Shown: positions 8,321 through 17,463 of the stretch, one piece after another
Position numbering within the stretch: position 1 is the stretch's first letter
Layout of the letters: each line of letters opens with the position of its first letter
NCBI GenBank assembly: GCA_945861445.1
Contig: CAMAVF010000005.1
Span: 1-48,204 of the forward strand
Length of the DNA: 48,204 nucleotides
Reading direction: 5' to 3'
Source of the DNA: Planctomicrobium piriforme
GTDB lineage: Bacteria > Planctomycetota > Planctomycetia > Planctomycetales > Planctomycetaceae
The notes under the pieces: generated by a model
Seen by the model: the letters and a program-made list of their open reading frames with translations, nothing else
What the model was told of the DNA's origin: nothing
Database searches by the model: none
Translations under genes and position numbers: made by a program

Positions 8321-10768
8321 TCACGACAAATTGCACCACTTCCTCAACAGCCACTCACCCAGCATCAGCACCACCACCAATGTGAAAACGAACCACGTAT
8401 GCCAGATCTCAAACGTCTGAACCGAAACTTCCGTCCGCTCTTGCGGCTGAAAATCCTTCATGAACTGCGACACCGTCTCGAGCGTGTATGACTTCCCGCC
8501 CGAAGTCGCGGCCAACTGTGATTGCAGGGCCACGTTGCGTACCGCACTGCGGCGTTCGGCTGAAACACTGGTCACCTGGAAGAAGACTTCGGATGGTTCC
8601 TTGGTAATCGGATCGACCACGCTGACGCGATATTCTCCGCTATCGAAGACCGGTAACCGGGTTTCGAACACCCCTTCTCGCAACTGCGAGATCGTAATGG
8701 GCTGCGACGCTTCGGCCCCGTCAGCCGGCCGTCCCGGCCGATAGAGATCCGCCTTCAATCGCTTCTCGGGGAAGGTGGCTTCGTTCAACGGTTCGAAGTT
8801 GGCGTCATAAGCTTCGACCGTCAATGTCACCTTATCATCCGCCTGGTACTGCGGCCGATCGGTGCGGACGACGAACCGCTTCTGGCTTCCCAACGCATGG
8901 CTGAGCCCCAGGCGGTGAATCATCTGGCCCCAGAACTGGCGATAGTGTTGTTCGCCATACTTCCGACGCAGACGCCACGTTTCGTTGAAGCCGATGTAAA
9001 TGACCTGCCCCTTGCCGTACCGCCGCACGGCGATCAACGGCTGGGGCGTCTTCCCATCGATGGTTTTATCCAGGGGATGTTCCGCCAGCACGGTGGTCCC
9101 GACGGGATGTACCTTTGCGACCGGTTGATACCACAGCAGTTTTCCCAGATTGTCCCAACCCCGGCTGCTTTCGGCAGGGTTGGTCCCCAGTTGCATGAAG
9201 TCTTCAATCTGACCTTCGGGGGTCAGTTTCAGCCGGAACTCCTGGCTGTCGTTAATCCGACCATCGGGATCGACGACCACCGGCAGCATGTCGGCCAACG
9301 GCGTATCGGCTAGTTCGCCAGGACCGAACCGCGGCCCCGCCATGACGACCAGTCCGCCACCGAACGTGTTGACGAATTCCTTGGTCATTTCGCAGAACCG
9401 CGTGCTCAACGTCGCAGTCGGCATGTCGCCCAGGAAAATGACATCGTTCGCGAAGAACTCACTGCGTTTGGGAGTCAACGTCGGCAGGAAGAGTTCATTC
9501 GTCTCACGGACCTTGGGGTCGGCTGACCGCAAGTACGTTCGGAACCCGCGCATCCCGACCAGCTTGTCACGATGGAACACTTCCTTGATGAATCGCCATT
9601 CCCAGGTCGGTTCGTATTCCACGAACATCAACCGCAGGAAGTCGTCCCGAATATTGGTTTCGCGTTCGGCTTTGTTGTTCTGCTGCACGACTTCAGCGGG
9701 CAGGGCATCGATCGCCGCCGTGAACACAAACCGGCCCGTGTCAGTCGGTTCGTAGGGGAACTCAACTGGTATCAACTGATCTTCCAGCGTGACCGTCTTT
9801 TCGCCAACCGGAATGCCCAGTTCGTCGCTGACGTTGGCCGAGCCCCCCAGCTTGCGAGCCGTCACTCGCACGGTGACCGCCTGGCCTTTCAGCCCAGTCT
9901 GCCGGACCAGGGCGATCAACGTCGCGCGTTCGGCCTTCTTCATCAACAGCGGAGCCTGCAGGTCGACGGCAATATCCACTGCCGCTTCCGGTCCGATGCC
10001 CACGGTATAAATTGGCACCCCCAGCCGTTTCGCCGCTCCCAGTGCGGCCGGGCCCGTATTCTGATCGAAGTCGCTGAAGACCAGCACGCCCGCCAGGTTG
10101 CCACTCGCGTGCCGCAGCGACAGATCTTCGAGCGTCTTGCCGATCGCCGTCACCTGGCCGCCGGTCGTCAGTTGCGTGGCGAGTTTTTCCGTGTCGATTT
10201 CTTCAGTTGCCGCCTGCGAGACATCCAGGGCCTGAACCCCGTCCGCGCGGTCAAACCGGAAGGTCTTGATGCGGTACTTTGCACTCAGTTGTTTGATCAG
10301 ATTTTCGTCCGGCTGCTTCACGAACGATTGGATATAGCCTTGTCGGGACATCTTCGCCGCGGAACTGGTGCTGTCCTTGATCCCGGCCGCCGCGCTGAGC
10401 GTGGTCCGTTCGGCATCCGACAGTTCGTCCTCGATCCCCATGCTGTCAGTGCCGTCAAACAACAACCACAGCAAGGGGCGCGGATGGCTGACCAGTTTTA
10501 CTGAGACGACAGGATCGGCCAGAATCAAAAAGATCAAACACAACAACAGCGCCCGTGCGGTGGCCAGGGCCACTCGCGCACCGATCTTCGCTCGCTTTTG
10601 ATAGCGGATGTAGAAGATGAAGCTGGCCAGGATAAACACCAGGCAGCCGAAGAAGACCCACGCGGGACCTTGTTGCGCCCAGGGGGCACCAAAGGTCAAC
10701 GCGATGTCGTCGACCGAATCCACATTCTCCAGGCCAAACCAGTGGCCGAATAAGCGGGTGACGTTCAT
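8321..10768 (-). CDS. VWA-domain membrane protein with glutamine-amidotransferase-like region
   Basis: 815 aa from MNVTRLFGHW, whose ATG overlaps the upstream stop (TGATG); an open extension to 10873 is disregarded. Seen: two N-terminal membrane segments (WVFFGCLVFILASFIFY; ARALLLCLIFLILADPV); a VWA-like domain with LLFDGTDSMG, i.e. a DxTxS variant of the MIDAS motif; VLVFSDFDQ further on; a mid-region GGGLVVMAGPRFGPGEL typical of the class-I amidotransferase-like fold; beta-rich C-terminal domains; and a final membrane segment (WFVFTLVVVLMLGEWLL). No catalytic Cys is evident in the amidotransferase-like part, so it is probably structural. Likely envelope-anchored partner of MoxR. Confidence 0.85.
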   Translation of the reverse strand: MNVTRLFGHWFGLENVDSVDDIALTFGAPWAQQGPAWVFFGCLVFILASFIFYIRYQKRAKIGARVALATARALLLCLIFLILADPVVSVKLVSHPRPLLWLLFDGTDSMGIEDELSDAERTTLSAAAGIKDSTSSAAKMSRQGYIQSFVKQPDENLIKQLSAKYRIKTFRFDRADGVQALDVSQAATEEIDTEKLATQLTTGGQVTAIGKTLEDLSLRHASGNLAGVLVFSDFDQNTGPAALGAAKRLGVPIYTVGIGPEAAVDIAVDLQAPLLMKKAERATLIALVRQTGLKGQAVTVRVTARKLGGSANVSDELGIPVGEKTVTLEDQLIPVEFPYEPTDTGRFVFTAAIDALPAEVVQQNNKAERETNIRDDFLRLMFVEYEPTWEWRFIKEVFHRDKLVGMRGFRTYLRSADPKVRETNELFLPTLTPKRSEFFANDVIFLGDMPTATLSTRFCEMTKEFVNTFGGGLVVMAGPRFGPGELADTPLADMLPVVVDPDGRINDSQEFRLKLTPEGQIEDFMQLGTNPAESSRGWDNLGKLLWYQPVAKVHPVGTTVLAEHPLDKTIDGKTPQPLIAVRRYGKGQVIYIGFNETWRLRRKYGEQHYRQFWGQMIHRLGLSHALGSQKRFVVRTDRPQYQADDKVTLTVEAYDANFEPLNEATFPEKRLKADLYRPGRPADGAEASQPITISQLREGVFETRLPVFDSGEYRVSVVDPITKEPSEVFFQVTSVSAERRSAVRNVALQSQLAATSGGKSYTLETVSQFMKDFQPQERTEVSVQTFEIWHTWFVFTLVVVLMLGEWLLRKWCNLS

Positions 10769-13290
10769 CACTTCACCCCCTTCTGCAAATTCGGCTGTTT
10801 GAGATTCGGCCAGGCCAGCATCAGCAGTTCCACCAGCAGTCCCACCATCACCAGCCAGATCAACCATTTCCACAGATTCTGCAGGCTGATCTGGGCCCCT
10901 TCCAAACTGATTTGCTCGTCCCGTTCAATCCAGCGATAGTTGGCATTGCCCAGACGTTTACGCAATTCGGCCGCATCAATCGAGCGGAGTTCCGATTCCC
11001 GCTCGGGACCGTTCACCGCCAGCGGGACGCTCCACAAATTGTCGGGTTCGGCCGACTGGGCCGCCGCCGGGTCATTGGCTCGCACAGCCGAAACCAGGTA
11101 CTGGCCCGACTTAGTGATGTTGCGGATGGTCACGCCGTATGTTTCGCCACCGAGTGCGTCGACGTTCAATGTTTCAGCCGGCTGGCCGGGTCGCGTCAGA
11201 GTGTAGTTAACACGGCGATCGCCCGATTCGACCGGCAGCGTGACTTGCTCGACAGCTTCCAGATTGCGCCGCGGCAGCGTGTCCTGCAGCATGAACCGGA
11301 GAATGCGGTCGAAGACCAGGGCCGCATTGGTTTTGGTCAGGTCATTCCAATCCGAAAACGCACTGCTCGAATAGAACAAGACCTGCCCATTACCAATCCG
11401 CCGTTCGACCAGGAACGGCAACTTATTGGCGTCGGTAAAGTGTCCCAGAACTTGCGGCATCGCCGCTTCCACCAGTTGCGAAATGGGTTTCGTGCTGGTC
11501 GTGGCATCGCTTTGCAGATTGGTCCACAGCAACCATTTGGGCTGCAGTTCCACTCGACGCTGATCGTCCAGCCGCTTCTGCTGCTGCGAGGTCGCGTCCA
11601 ACGCCCCTTGTGCCTCCTGCCGAGACCAGGCAGCCTGACGCTTGGCGGATTCCACGAAGAATTCCCGTTCTTCGGTCAAACGCGTGGTTTCGGACTTCGA
11701 AAACGCGGTGAGCACGGTCGGTGAGACATCGACGATGGCCGACTTGAAGAAGAGGGGCGTCTGATAGAGATCCGCCAACTCTTCTTCCGAGACATCTTCC
11801 AGCCGAAAGTAATCATGCACGAGCGAATTGACCGCCAGCTGGAATGGAGCAAGCTGGCCCGCTGATTCGGCCGGTGTTTTCCCAAACAACTCCGTTTGCA
11901 AGGGCGCCGGCAGAATCCCTGCTCCATCCAGCCAGGCGGTGTCGTTCCACAGATGGGGATCAAACTGAGCCCCCGCCGTGATCAGGACCTGTCCGCCTTG
12001 TTGAATATATTCCCGCAGCAACGAGACCGCCGGTCCCGGATTCGCCACACCCGAAATCACCACCAGCCGGGCATCTTCCAGCATCTGACGATTGACGTTG
12101 GCAATGGTGGTATGCCGAATTTGCACGAGTTGACGATGAGTATCACCACGACTGATGACGGGTGCGAGCAGGCGCCGCAGATGGAAGGATTCGCCGTAGT
12201 CGCCCCGCGCCGGATCTTCTTTCTCGCCCAGTTGATCAATAAATACTACCGGCAGCGCTGCCACCACGGGCACGACCGCGAAGCGTTGATTGTCACTGAC
12301 CAGGCGATCCCCGGGCAACGTATCCTCGTGCAGTTTGACTGACGCCGTAATGAAGCTGGCCCGGCCCGGTTCGACAGGAACATCGAATCGATACGGGAAC
12401 TGCACTTCACGCGACTGGCCAGGTTCCAGGTCAATGTTCCGGCTGGCCACCGACGAACCATCGACTTCGAGCGTCAACTGCACGTTGGATTTCGGAGCTG
12501 GACCGTCGTAACGGACTGTGGCGTAGAACGCCGTCGGCGTTTCAATGTCGGCGATGCCATCCTGCACGCGGAAGTCGGCGATCCACGCATTCTCCACCGT
12601 GTCGGCACCGATATGCACGACCTGCATTTCCGGCAGTTTCTTCAATTGATCGGCCAGCCCGCTGGTGGGCCAGTTGCTCATCTGCTGGTCGCCCAGAAAG
12701 ACGACGCGCTTGGCGGGGAGGTCCGGGGCGAGCTGACAGGCTTCTACTGCCAGATCGGCCGCCTGGCCCGCCGTCCCGGAACGGTCGACGACCTTCAGCT
12801 TGGCCAGTGCTTCGCGAGCATCTTCCGGCGAGCGATAGGGTTCGAGACTGAACGCGGCGTCTGAACCGCACAACGGTACGATCGAAATCCGGCTGCCGGT
12901 CGGCAATTGACCGATGAATTCTTCCGCCTTGCGTTTTGCTTCATCGAGCAGTGTGCCATCCAGCTTGGAAAAACCCATGCTCTGGCTGTTATCCAGAATC
13001 ATGACCGCATGCACGGCACCGCGACCACCCAAGGTGCCCGCCTGATGCTGCCAGTAGGGACGGGCGAGTGCCAATCCAAACAGCAGGATGACCGCCGTGC
13101 GCAGCGCCAGCAGGATCAGATCGCGAAGCTGCAGCATCTTGCGATTGCGCTGCAGGGCTTCCCGCAGGAAGTCCATTGCCGCCCAGTCGATAACGCGAAA
13201 CCGCCGGCGATTGAGCAGGTGAATGATCACCGGCCCAGTGGCCGCCGCCAGTCCGGCGAGAGCAAACGCAACTTGGAAAAATGCGGGCAT
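10768..13290 (-). CDS. BatA-like VWA membrane protein
   Basis: 840 aa. Seen: the N-terminal BatA domain (a membrane segment, then HLLNRRRFRVIDWAAMDFL and a second membrane segment ILLALRTAVILLFGLALARP); a VWA domain with an intact DNSQS MIDAS motif at MILDNSQSMG; VVFLGDQQMSNW; a long periplasmic region with beta-sandwich-like repeats and a amidotransferase-like stretch (LREYIQQGGQVLITAGAQFD); and a C-terminal membrane helix (LWKWLIWLVMVGLLVELLML). Aerotolerance-type Bat proteins are known MoxR partners. Its TGA shares a base with the next gene's ATG (TGATG), showing translational coupling. No clear Shine-Dalgarno sequence precedes the ATG. Confidence 0.9.
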   Translation of the reverse strand: MPAFFQVAFALAGLAAATGPVIIHLLNRRRFRVIDWAAMDFLREALQRNRKMLQLRDLILLALRTAVILLFGLALARPYWQHQAGTLGGRGAVHAVMILDNSQSMGFSKLDGTLLDEAKRKAEEFIGQLPTGSRISIVPLCGSDAAFSLEPYRSPEDAREALAKLKVVDRSGTAGQAADLAVEACQLAPDLPAKRVVFLGDQQMSNWPTSGLADQLKKLPEMQVVHIGADTVENAWIADFRVQDGIADIETPTAFYATVRYDGPAPKSNVQLTLEVDGSSVASRNIDLEPGQSREVQFPYRFDVPVEPGRASFITASVKLHEDTLPGDRLVSDNQRFAVVPVVAALPVVFIDQLGEKEDPARGDYGESFHLRRLLAPVISRGDTHRQLVQIRHTTIANVNRQMLEDARLVVISGVANPGPAVSLLREYIQQGGQVLITAGAQFDPHLWNDTAWLDGAGILPAPLQTELFGKTPAESAGQLAPFQLAVNSLVHDYFRLEDVSEEELADLYQTPLFFKSAIVDVSPTVLTAFSKSETTRLTEEREFFVESAKRQAAWSRQEAQGALDATSQQQKRLDDQRRVELQPKWLLWTNLQSDATTSTKPISQLVEAAMPQVLGHFTDANKLPFLVERRIGNGQVLFYSSSAFSDWNDLTKTNAALVFDRILRFMLQDTLPRRNLEAVEQVTLPVESGDRRVNYTLTRPGQPAETLNVDALGGETYGVTIRNITKSGQYLVSAVRANDPAAAQSAEPDNLWSVPLAVNGPERESELRSIDAAELRKRLGNANYRWIERDEQISLEGAQISLQNLWKWLIWLVMVGLLVELLMLAWPNLKQPNLQKGVK

Positions 13291-13380
13291 AGGTCGTCGC
13301 GAAAGTTTCGAAGTACAAACGTGATACGAATCAGGAAGTCAATTTTCGTGCTCGCCAGAAGCAAACCAGACAGTCTAATC

Positions 13381-13425
13381 TCCCGTCGCCCCGGTACTCC
13401 GGGGAGAGGGGTTGGGGGTGAGGGG
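13381..13425. repeat. GC-rich dispersed repeat, copy 3
   Basis: Same element and orientation as 2171-2215, containing GGTACTCCGGGGAGAGGGG and GGGGGTGAGGGG. It lies in the 209-bp gap between the prenyltransferase-repeat gene and the BatA-like gene, so it is transcribed if the operon is continuous. Confidence 0.8.
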
Positions 13426-13499
13426 CTTTGCGAGCGTTATTGCCGTGGCCTCATTCACAAGGCATATTCCATGTTCTTGAGCACTTGTCGTTGAATCAA

Positions 13500-14666
13500 T
13501 CACTTCGACGCCGGCGCCGCACCGGCGCGTTGCAGGGCTTTCAGATTCTCGATCTTGCCTTCCTGCAGGATGGGCAAGTAACGGTTGGGAATTGCCAAAA
13601 TGAAACAGCCAACGGCAGTTCCATACAATTGACCGGGTTTGCCCCCGACATGGCCCCCGGCATTCCACGAACCATGCCGGCCGGGATCATTCGGGTCGCG
13701 AAATTGACCGGTTGTCAAATGGTCTCGCAACTTGGGATAGTTCGCCTGCCAGGAACTGCCACCGACCTGATACAACGCCTGACCGACGTAATACAAGGTA
13801 TAGGCATCCCACGGTACGCCACCCTCGTTCTTGCCGGGCAGCTTGAGCTGCTCGACTTCCCGAGTGATCATGTCCATGTTCTTGCCGATGCGCCAGTCGT
13901 CGTACTGGCCGAATTCCTGCATGCAGACGACGCCACACGCGGCCATCGCCAGCGTGCCACGATTGCCGTCATAGGTGAATTGGCCAGGCTCGTTCTGCGA
14001 TGTGGGATCGTCTCCGCCACGCTTGCCGCTCTTCGAGCGATAATGGTCCCGGACGCTTTTAATGGCGAGCTCGATGACTTCCGGAGCCACTTCCAGCCCG
14101 CTATCGACGGCACTCCGCAAGGCTTTGGCCTGCATCACCGACAGGCTGAGGTCATGCCCATTCTGCTGGGCCTGAGCCCGATAATCCCAGCCTCCGTCGC
14201 GGCATTGCGTGTTTTGAATCAGTTTAAGCGCCCGGTCGAGCACCGGACTGATCGCCTGGTCATTCGTGATTCCGTGGGCCTGGCCCAAGACAAATGCGGA
14301 CAATCCGTGGTTGTACATGTCCCGGTGCGGATCCGAGATATTCAACAGACCTGATGGCTTGGCGTTCTTGAGCACAAAAGACAGGGCTCGTTCGACATTG
14401 GCACCATACTTGCCACGCCCGGGAGTGTGTCCCGCCGCCAGAAATGCGAGCACCCCCATGCTGACAAGGCCCAGATCGTTCGATTCCCAGTTCCCTTCCG
14501 GGCCCTGGTTCCGTGCCAGCCATTCCAGCCCGAGCTCGAGAGATTGCTCGCTCTGGGGGGTGATTTCCCAGTCGCCTTCGGTATAAGCCCTTGGCAGAGA
14601 AGATATTAGCACTACGACTACGCAGACGCCGACGAGAAACGGGGATCGCCGGTGGTGGAGTCGCAC
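13500..14666 (-). CDS. Secreted prenyltransferase/squalene-cyclase-repeat protein
   Basis: 388 aa with a GTG start preceded by AAAGGA. Seen: a signal peptide (FLVGVCVVVVLISSLPRAYT), then an alpha/alpha-barrel of repeated helical units with QW-like signatures: LEWLARNQGPEGNW, CRDGGWDYR, and GGSSWQANYPKLRDHL near the end. The DxDD acid motif of true squalene-hopene cyclases is not seen, so catalysis is doubtful; it may be a binding or structural toroid. First gene of the minus-strand operon and 209 bp upstream of the BatA-like gene. Its conserved association with MoxR/VWA genes in planctomycetes is from memory, not checked. Confidence 0.85.
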   Translation of the reverse strand: MRLHHRRSPFLVGVCVVVVLISSLPRAYTEGDWEITPQSEQSLELGLEWLARNQGPEGNWESNDLGLVSMGVLAFLAAGHTPGRGKYGANVERALSFVLKNAKPSGLLNISDPHRDMYNHGLSAFVLGQAHGITNDQAISPVLDRALKLIQNTQCRDGGWDYRAQAQQNGHDLSLSVMQAKALRSAVDSGLEVAPEVIELAIKSVRDHYRSKSGKRGGDDPTSQNEPGQFTYDGNRGTLAMAACGVVCMQEFGQYDDWRIGKNMDMITREVEQLKLPGKNEGGVPWDAYTLYYVGQALYQVGGSSWQANYPKLRDHLTTGQFRDPNDPGRHGSWNAGGHVGGKPGQLYGTAVGCFILAIPNRYLPILQEGKIENLKALQRAGAAPASK

Positions 14667-15034
14667 AGCCTGTCCTTTCGATTCAGTGAGTCTATCGAGG
14701 TGAACTATCCGCGGCGGCCAGACAAACGGTCGGGAGTCAAATCTCTTTCCAGTTGCCCAAGTAGCCTACAAATTGTTGTCCTGAACCGCAAACAGGTTAC
14801 GCTGCAGTGGTTGACGCTGGCGGATTCTTCGCCACGCCCCGCACCACGCTGTCGAAAAATTGTCCCATTTGGCCTTGGCTCGCCCAGAGAAAGTAGGGGG
14901 GAAGAGTAGAAAATCGAGTTTGAAGTCTAGCGACTTCGGCGACAAAGCACCTCGGCAGACTTGCGGGATTCCCGTTTGCAGTGAAAACTGTGTCGTGAGA
15001 CGCACGAATCAAGACATGCCGAGGAGTACTGCTG
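14667..15034. other. Divergent intergenic region (368 bp)
   Basis: Separates the minus-strand envelope operon from the plus-strand TIM-barrel gene and must hold promoters for both. I see no convincing -35/-10 pair, operator palindrome or small gene. The only clear signal is GAGGAG at 15021-15026, the ribosome binding site of the right-hand gene. Confidence 0.5.
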
Positions 15035-15796
15035 ATGAAGCTGGGTATGGTGACTTATATGTGGGGCGCGGAGTGGGACTTGCCGACGCTCATCAAGAAT
15101 TGCACTGACGCCGAATTTGACGGCGTCGAGCTCCGGAGCACTCACAAGCACGGCGTCGAAGTCACGCTCAGCAAAGAGCAGCGACTGGAAGTAAAAAAGC
15201 GGTTCGCCGATTCACCAGTGAAGTGCGTCGGACCGGGTTCTGCGTGCGAGTATCACAGCGCGGACCATGGTGTCCTGCAGCAGAACATCGAATTGACCAA
15301 GAAGTTCATCGAACTCTCGGCCGATATTGGTGCCACCGGCGTGAAGGTGCGGCCAAACGGATTTGTCAAAGGCGAGGAACGGGACAAGACGATCGAACGG
15401 ATCGGGCTATCCCTCAAGCAGTGCGGCGAATTCGCTGCCGGCTATAACCAGGAGATCCGGGTCGAAGTCCACGGCAACGGGACTCAGGAACCGGCCGTGA
15501 TCCAGAAGATCATGCAGATTGCCAATCATCCCCTGGTCGTGGTGTGCTGGAATTCCAATCCTGGTGAATCAGTCAACGGTTCCATCAAGCCCGCCTTCGA
15601 CCTGCTGAAAAACAAGTTCGGCAACACGGTCCACATCCACGATCTGTTTGACAAAGCCTATCCCTACCGCGAGCTGTTTCAGTTGCTGAAAGCTCAGGAC
15701 TATAAGGGATACTTTCTCTCGGAAAGCCCAGCCACAACCGATGCGCCGCGGATCATGCGTTACTACCGAGCCTTGTTCAACGAACTGATCAAGTAG
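15035..15796 (+). CDS. Sugar phosphate isomerase/epimerase-type TIM barrel
   Basis: 253 aa. Member of the xylose isomerase-like AP endonuclease 2 fold, which acts on sugars or related polyols using a divalent metal. Seen: N-terminal LGMVTYMWG, the helix LIKNCTDAEFDGVELRS with the metal-type Glu, a central IRVEVHGNGT strand with Glu and His, the strand VVVCWNSNPGE, and VHIHDLFD near the C-terminus with paired His. The length is normal for a single-domain member. GAGGAG lies eight bases before the ATG. It is monocistronic by context; substrate cannot be told. Confidence 0.85.
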   Translation: MKLGMVTYMWGAEWDLPTLIKNCTDAEFDGVELRSTHKHGVEVTLSKEQRLEVKKRFADSPVKCVGPGSACEYHSADHGVLQQNIELTKKFIELSADIGATGVKVRPNGFVKGEERDKTIERIGLSLKQCGEFAAGYNQEIRVEVHGNGTQEPAVIQKIMQIANHPLVVVCWNSNPGESVNGSIKPAFDLLKNKFGNTVHIHDLFDKAYPYRELFQLLKAQDYKGYFLSESPATTDAPRIMRYYRALFNELIK

Positions 15797-15839
15797 TGAC
15801 CACTTTGGACTCGAGAGCGAATCAACTTCAGGGCGTCTT

Positions 15840-15975
15840 AGCCCGGATTATTCACTGTCTCCTCAATGAGCAAGCGGTGGGCAGCTCAGGTAACCCGCAG
15901 CGTAAGCGAGGGCAACTTGTGACTACGCCCTCGCTTACGCTGCGGGTTAGCAGCAAGCCATGAATAATCCGGGTT
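15840..15975. repeat. Nested palindromic element
   Basis: An inner perfect inverted repeat has 23-bp arms at 15891-15913 and 15927-15949 around 13 bases (core CCGCAGCGTAAGCGAGGG). An outer inverted repeat has arms at 15840-15854 and 15961-15975 (CCCGGATTATTCA type, one mismatch). The outer right arm overlaps the stop codon of the minus-strand gene that ends at 15974. The element lies between two convergent genes, so it could terminate transcription both ways, but its nested form looks like a small mobile palindrome. Confidence 0.85.
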
Positions 15976-16954
15976 AGTTCGCTTCGGCCTTGGCTGGCTC
16001 GTCCTTCGCCGGCTTATCCGCCTTTTTGGTCGCGGGCTTGCTCTTCTCTGAGGCGTCGGTCCCGGCACCGCTTGCTTTGGCTTTGGCCTTCGCCTTGTTT
16101 TTCAGAACTCCGAAGGGGTCTGATTCCGCTTCTTTGATTGCGGGTGTCGCAGCGCCGCCGCCCGATTTGGCTTTCGTCTTGGATTTATTCAGGACGCCAA
16201 ACGGGTCAGCTTCTTTGCTGGAGCCCTCGGCGGCAGTGTCCTTTTTTGTCTTGGCCGCGGTTCCAGCCGTTTTCGCGGACTTGCCCTTCTGATCACCCTG
16301 CGCGGCGAAGTACTCTCTTGAGGTAATCGGCTCGGCCGACGTCACGGTGACTGTATTGGCATTGATCTGCTGCTTGGACTTGACGATCGTCCCTTCAATC
16401 TCGACGACATCTCCCTCCTTGATCAGCAGGGCGTCTGTCGATTTGACGGTGATCACCGTCGTTTCTCCATAAGACACCTTGATGGGCTGCTGACCGCATT
16501 GAATCTGGGCGACACCCTTCTGCAGTTCGACGATCTTACCTGACATTTCGAACTCACCCGCAGAGGGGTTTTCAGCACTGGCCGTCAGTTTCAACTGCGG
16601 GGGTGGCGGAGTTCCCAGGTAGACGAACAACTCGCTGCATTCGAATTCCGCCAGATTCTGATCGGCGGTCACGATGCCCCCCACGTGGGCATTCGCTTTC
16701 AGGAAGCCCTGATCACCCTGAGCGGACACCACCAGATGGGTGCGCGGGACGAGCGGAACGTCGTATTCGATCTCGTCCGATTTGGTCTTCATCTTCAACA
16801 TGTAGCTGCGGCCGGTTTTTGCCTTTTCGATGCTGACGACCGTACCGGAGATTGCTTCGCCTTTCTTTTTGGTCTGAGCGTCCGCCAGTTGAGCGGACGA
16901 CGGCAGCAGGGCGAGTGCCACGAGAGCAGTCAAGACGGGGGTTGAACGGACCAT
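15974..16954 (-). CDS. Secreted hypothetical protein with OB-like domains and DPFGVL repeats
   Basis: 326 aa; not recognised. Seen: a signal peptide (LTALVALALLPSSAQLADA), two beta-rich segments (ISGTVVSIEKAKTGRSYML and MSGKIVELQKGVAQIQCG, then DVVEIEGTIVKSKQQINA) that look OB-fold-like, and a Lys/Ala-rich low-complexity tail after about residue 225. The tail carries two copies of DPFGVL followed by a KTKAK or KAKAK run. GGAGAT precedes the ATG. It is convergent with the TIM-barrel gene and divergent from the DUF1592 gene. The basic tail suggests binding to an acidic polymer or surface (inference). Confidence 0.75.
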   Translation of the reverse strand: MVRSTPVLTALVALALLPSSAQLADAQTKKKGEAISGTVVSIEKAKTGRSYMLKMKTKSDEIEYDVPLVPRTHLVVSAQGDQGFLKANAHVGGIVTADQNLAEFECSELFVYLGTPPPPQLKLTASAENPSAGEFEMSGKIVELQKGVAQIQCGQQPIKVSYGETTVITVKSTDALLIKEGDVVEIEGTIVKSKQQINANTVTVTSAEPITSREYFAAQGDQKGKSAKTAGTAAKTKKDTAAEGSSKEADPFGVLNKSKTKAKSGGGAATPAIKEAESDPFGVLKNKAKAKAKASGAGTDASEKSKPATKKADKPAKDEPAKAEAN

Positions 16955-17463
16955 TTAACAGGATCTCCAGCCGGGCAGGCATGAGTGGGTTGCAGGGGCC
17001 TGGCGTTTCGCCAATTTGGGCCGGCACCCCTTCGCCCTAGCATAACCTTAAGAAATTTGACATCCAAGAGTGATCTGCAGGATCCTGGCTCGCCACACGC
17101 CGCCACAGCGAATTCTCAGTCTGGTGTGATTGGGTGTTGGCAACTGATCCCAAGTGACCATATAATGCGGAGTGTCCGTTATCATCGCGCCGCTACACTG
17201 AACTTGCCGATACGATCCCACCTTGATTTAAGGCCGCAGAATTTAGAAGCCCTAACAAAACCGGTTGTGGGAAGTTCAGGATCGCGATATTTCACGCGGT
17301 TCTGAACTGACGCAGTGGTTTTGTTAGAGTTTACTAGAAGAAATCTGACACGCTCCGAGTCGCTGTCGAAGTTTGATGACTTCGGGAGCCGGTGACTTAG
17401 CGACTGAGTTCTTTCCAATTCCGCTGCCGAAAACACGCCTGCTACTGGGGAGTTTGCTGCCGC
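16955..17463. other. Divergent intergenic region (509 bp)
   Basis: Lies between the secreted hypothetical (minus) and the DUF1592 gene (plus). No ORF with coding character, no clear hairpin and no promoter I can defend. GGGGAG at about 17448 serves the right-hand gene. Confidence 0.45.
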
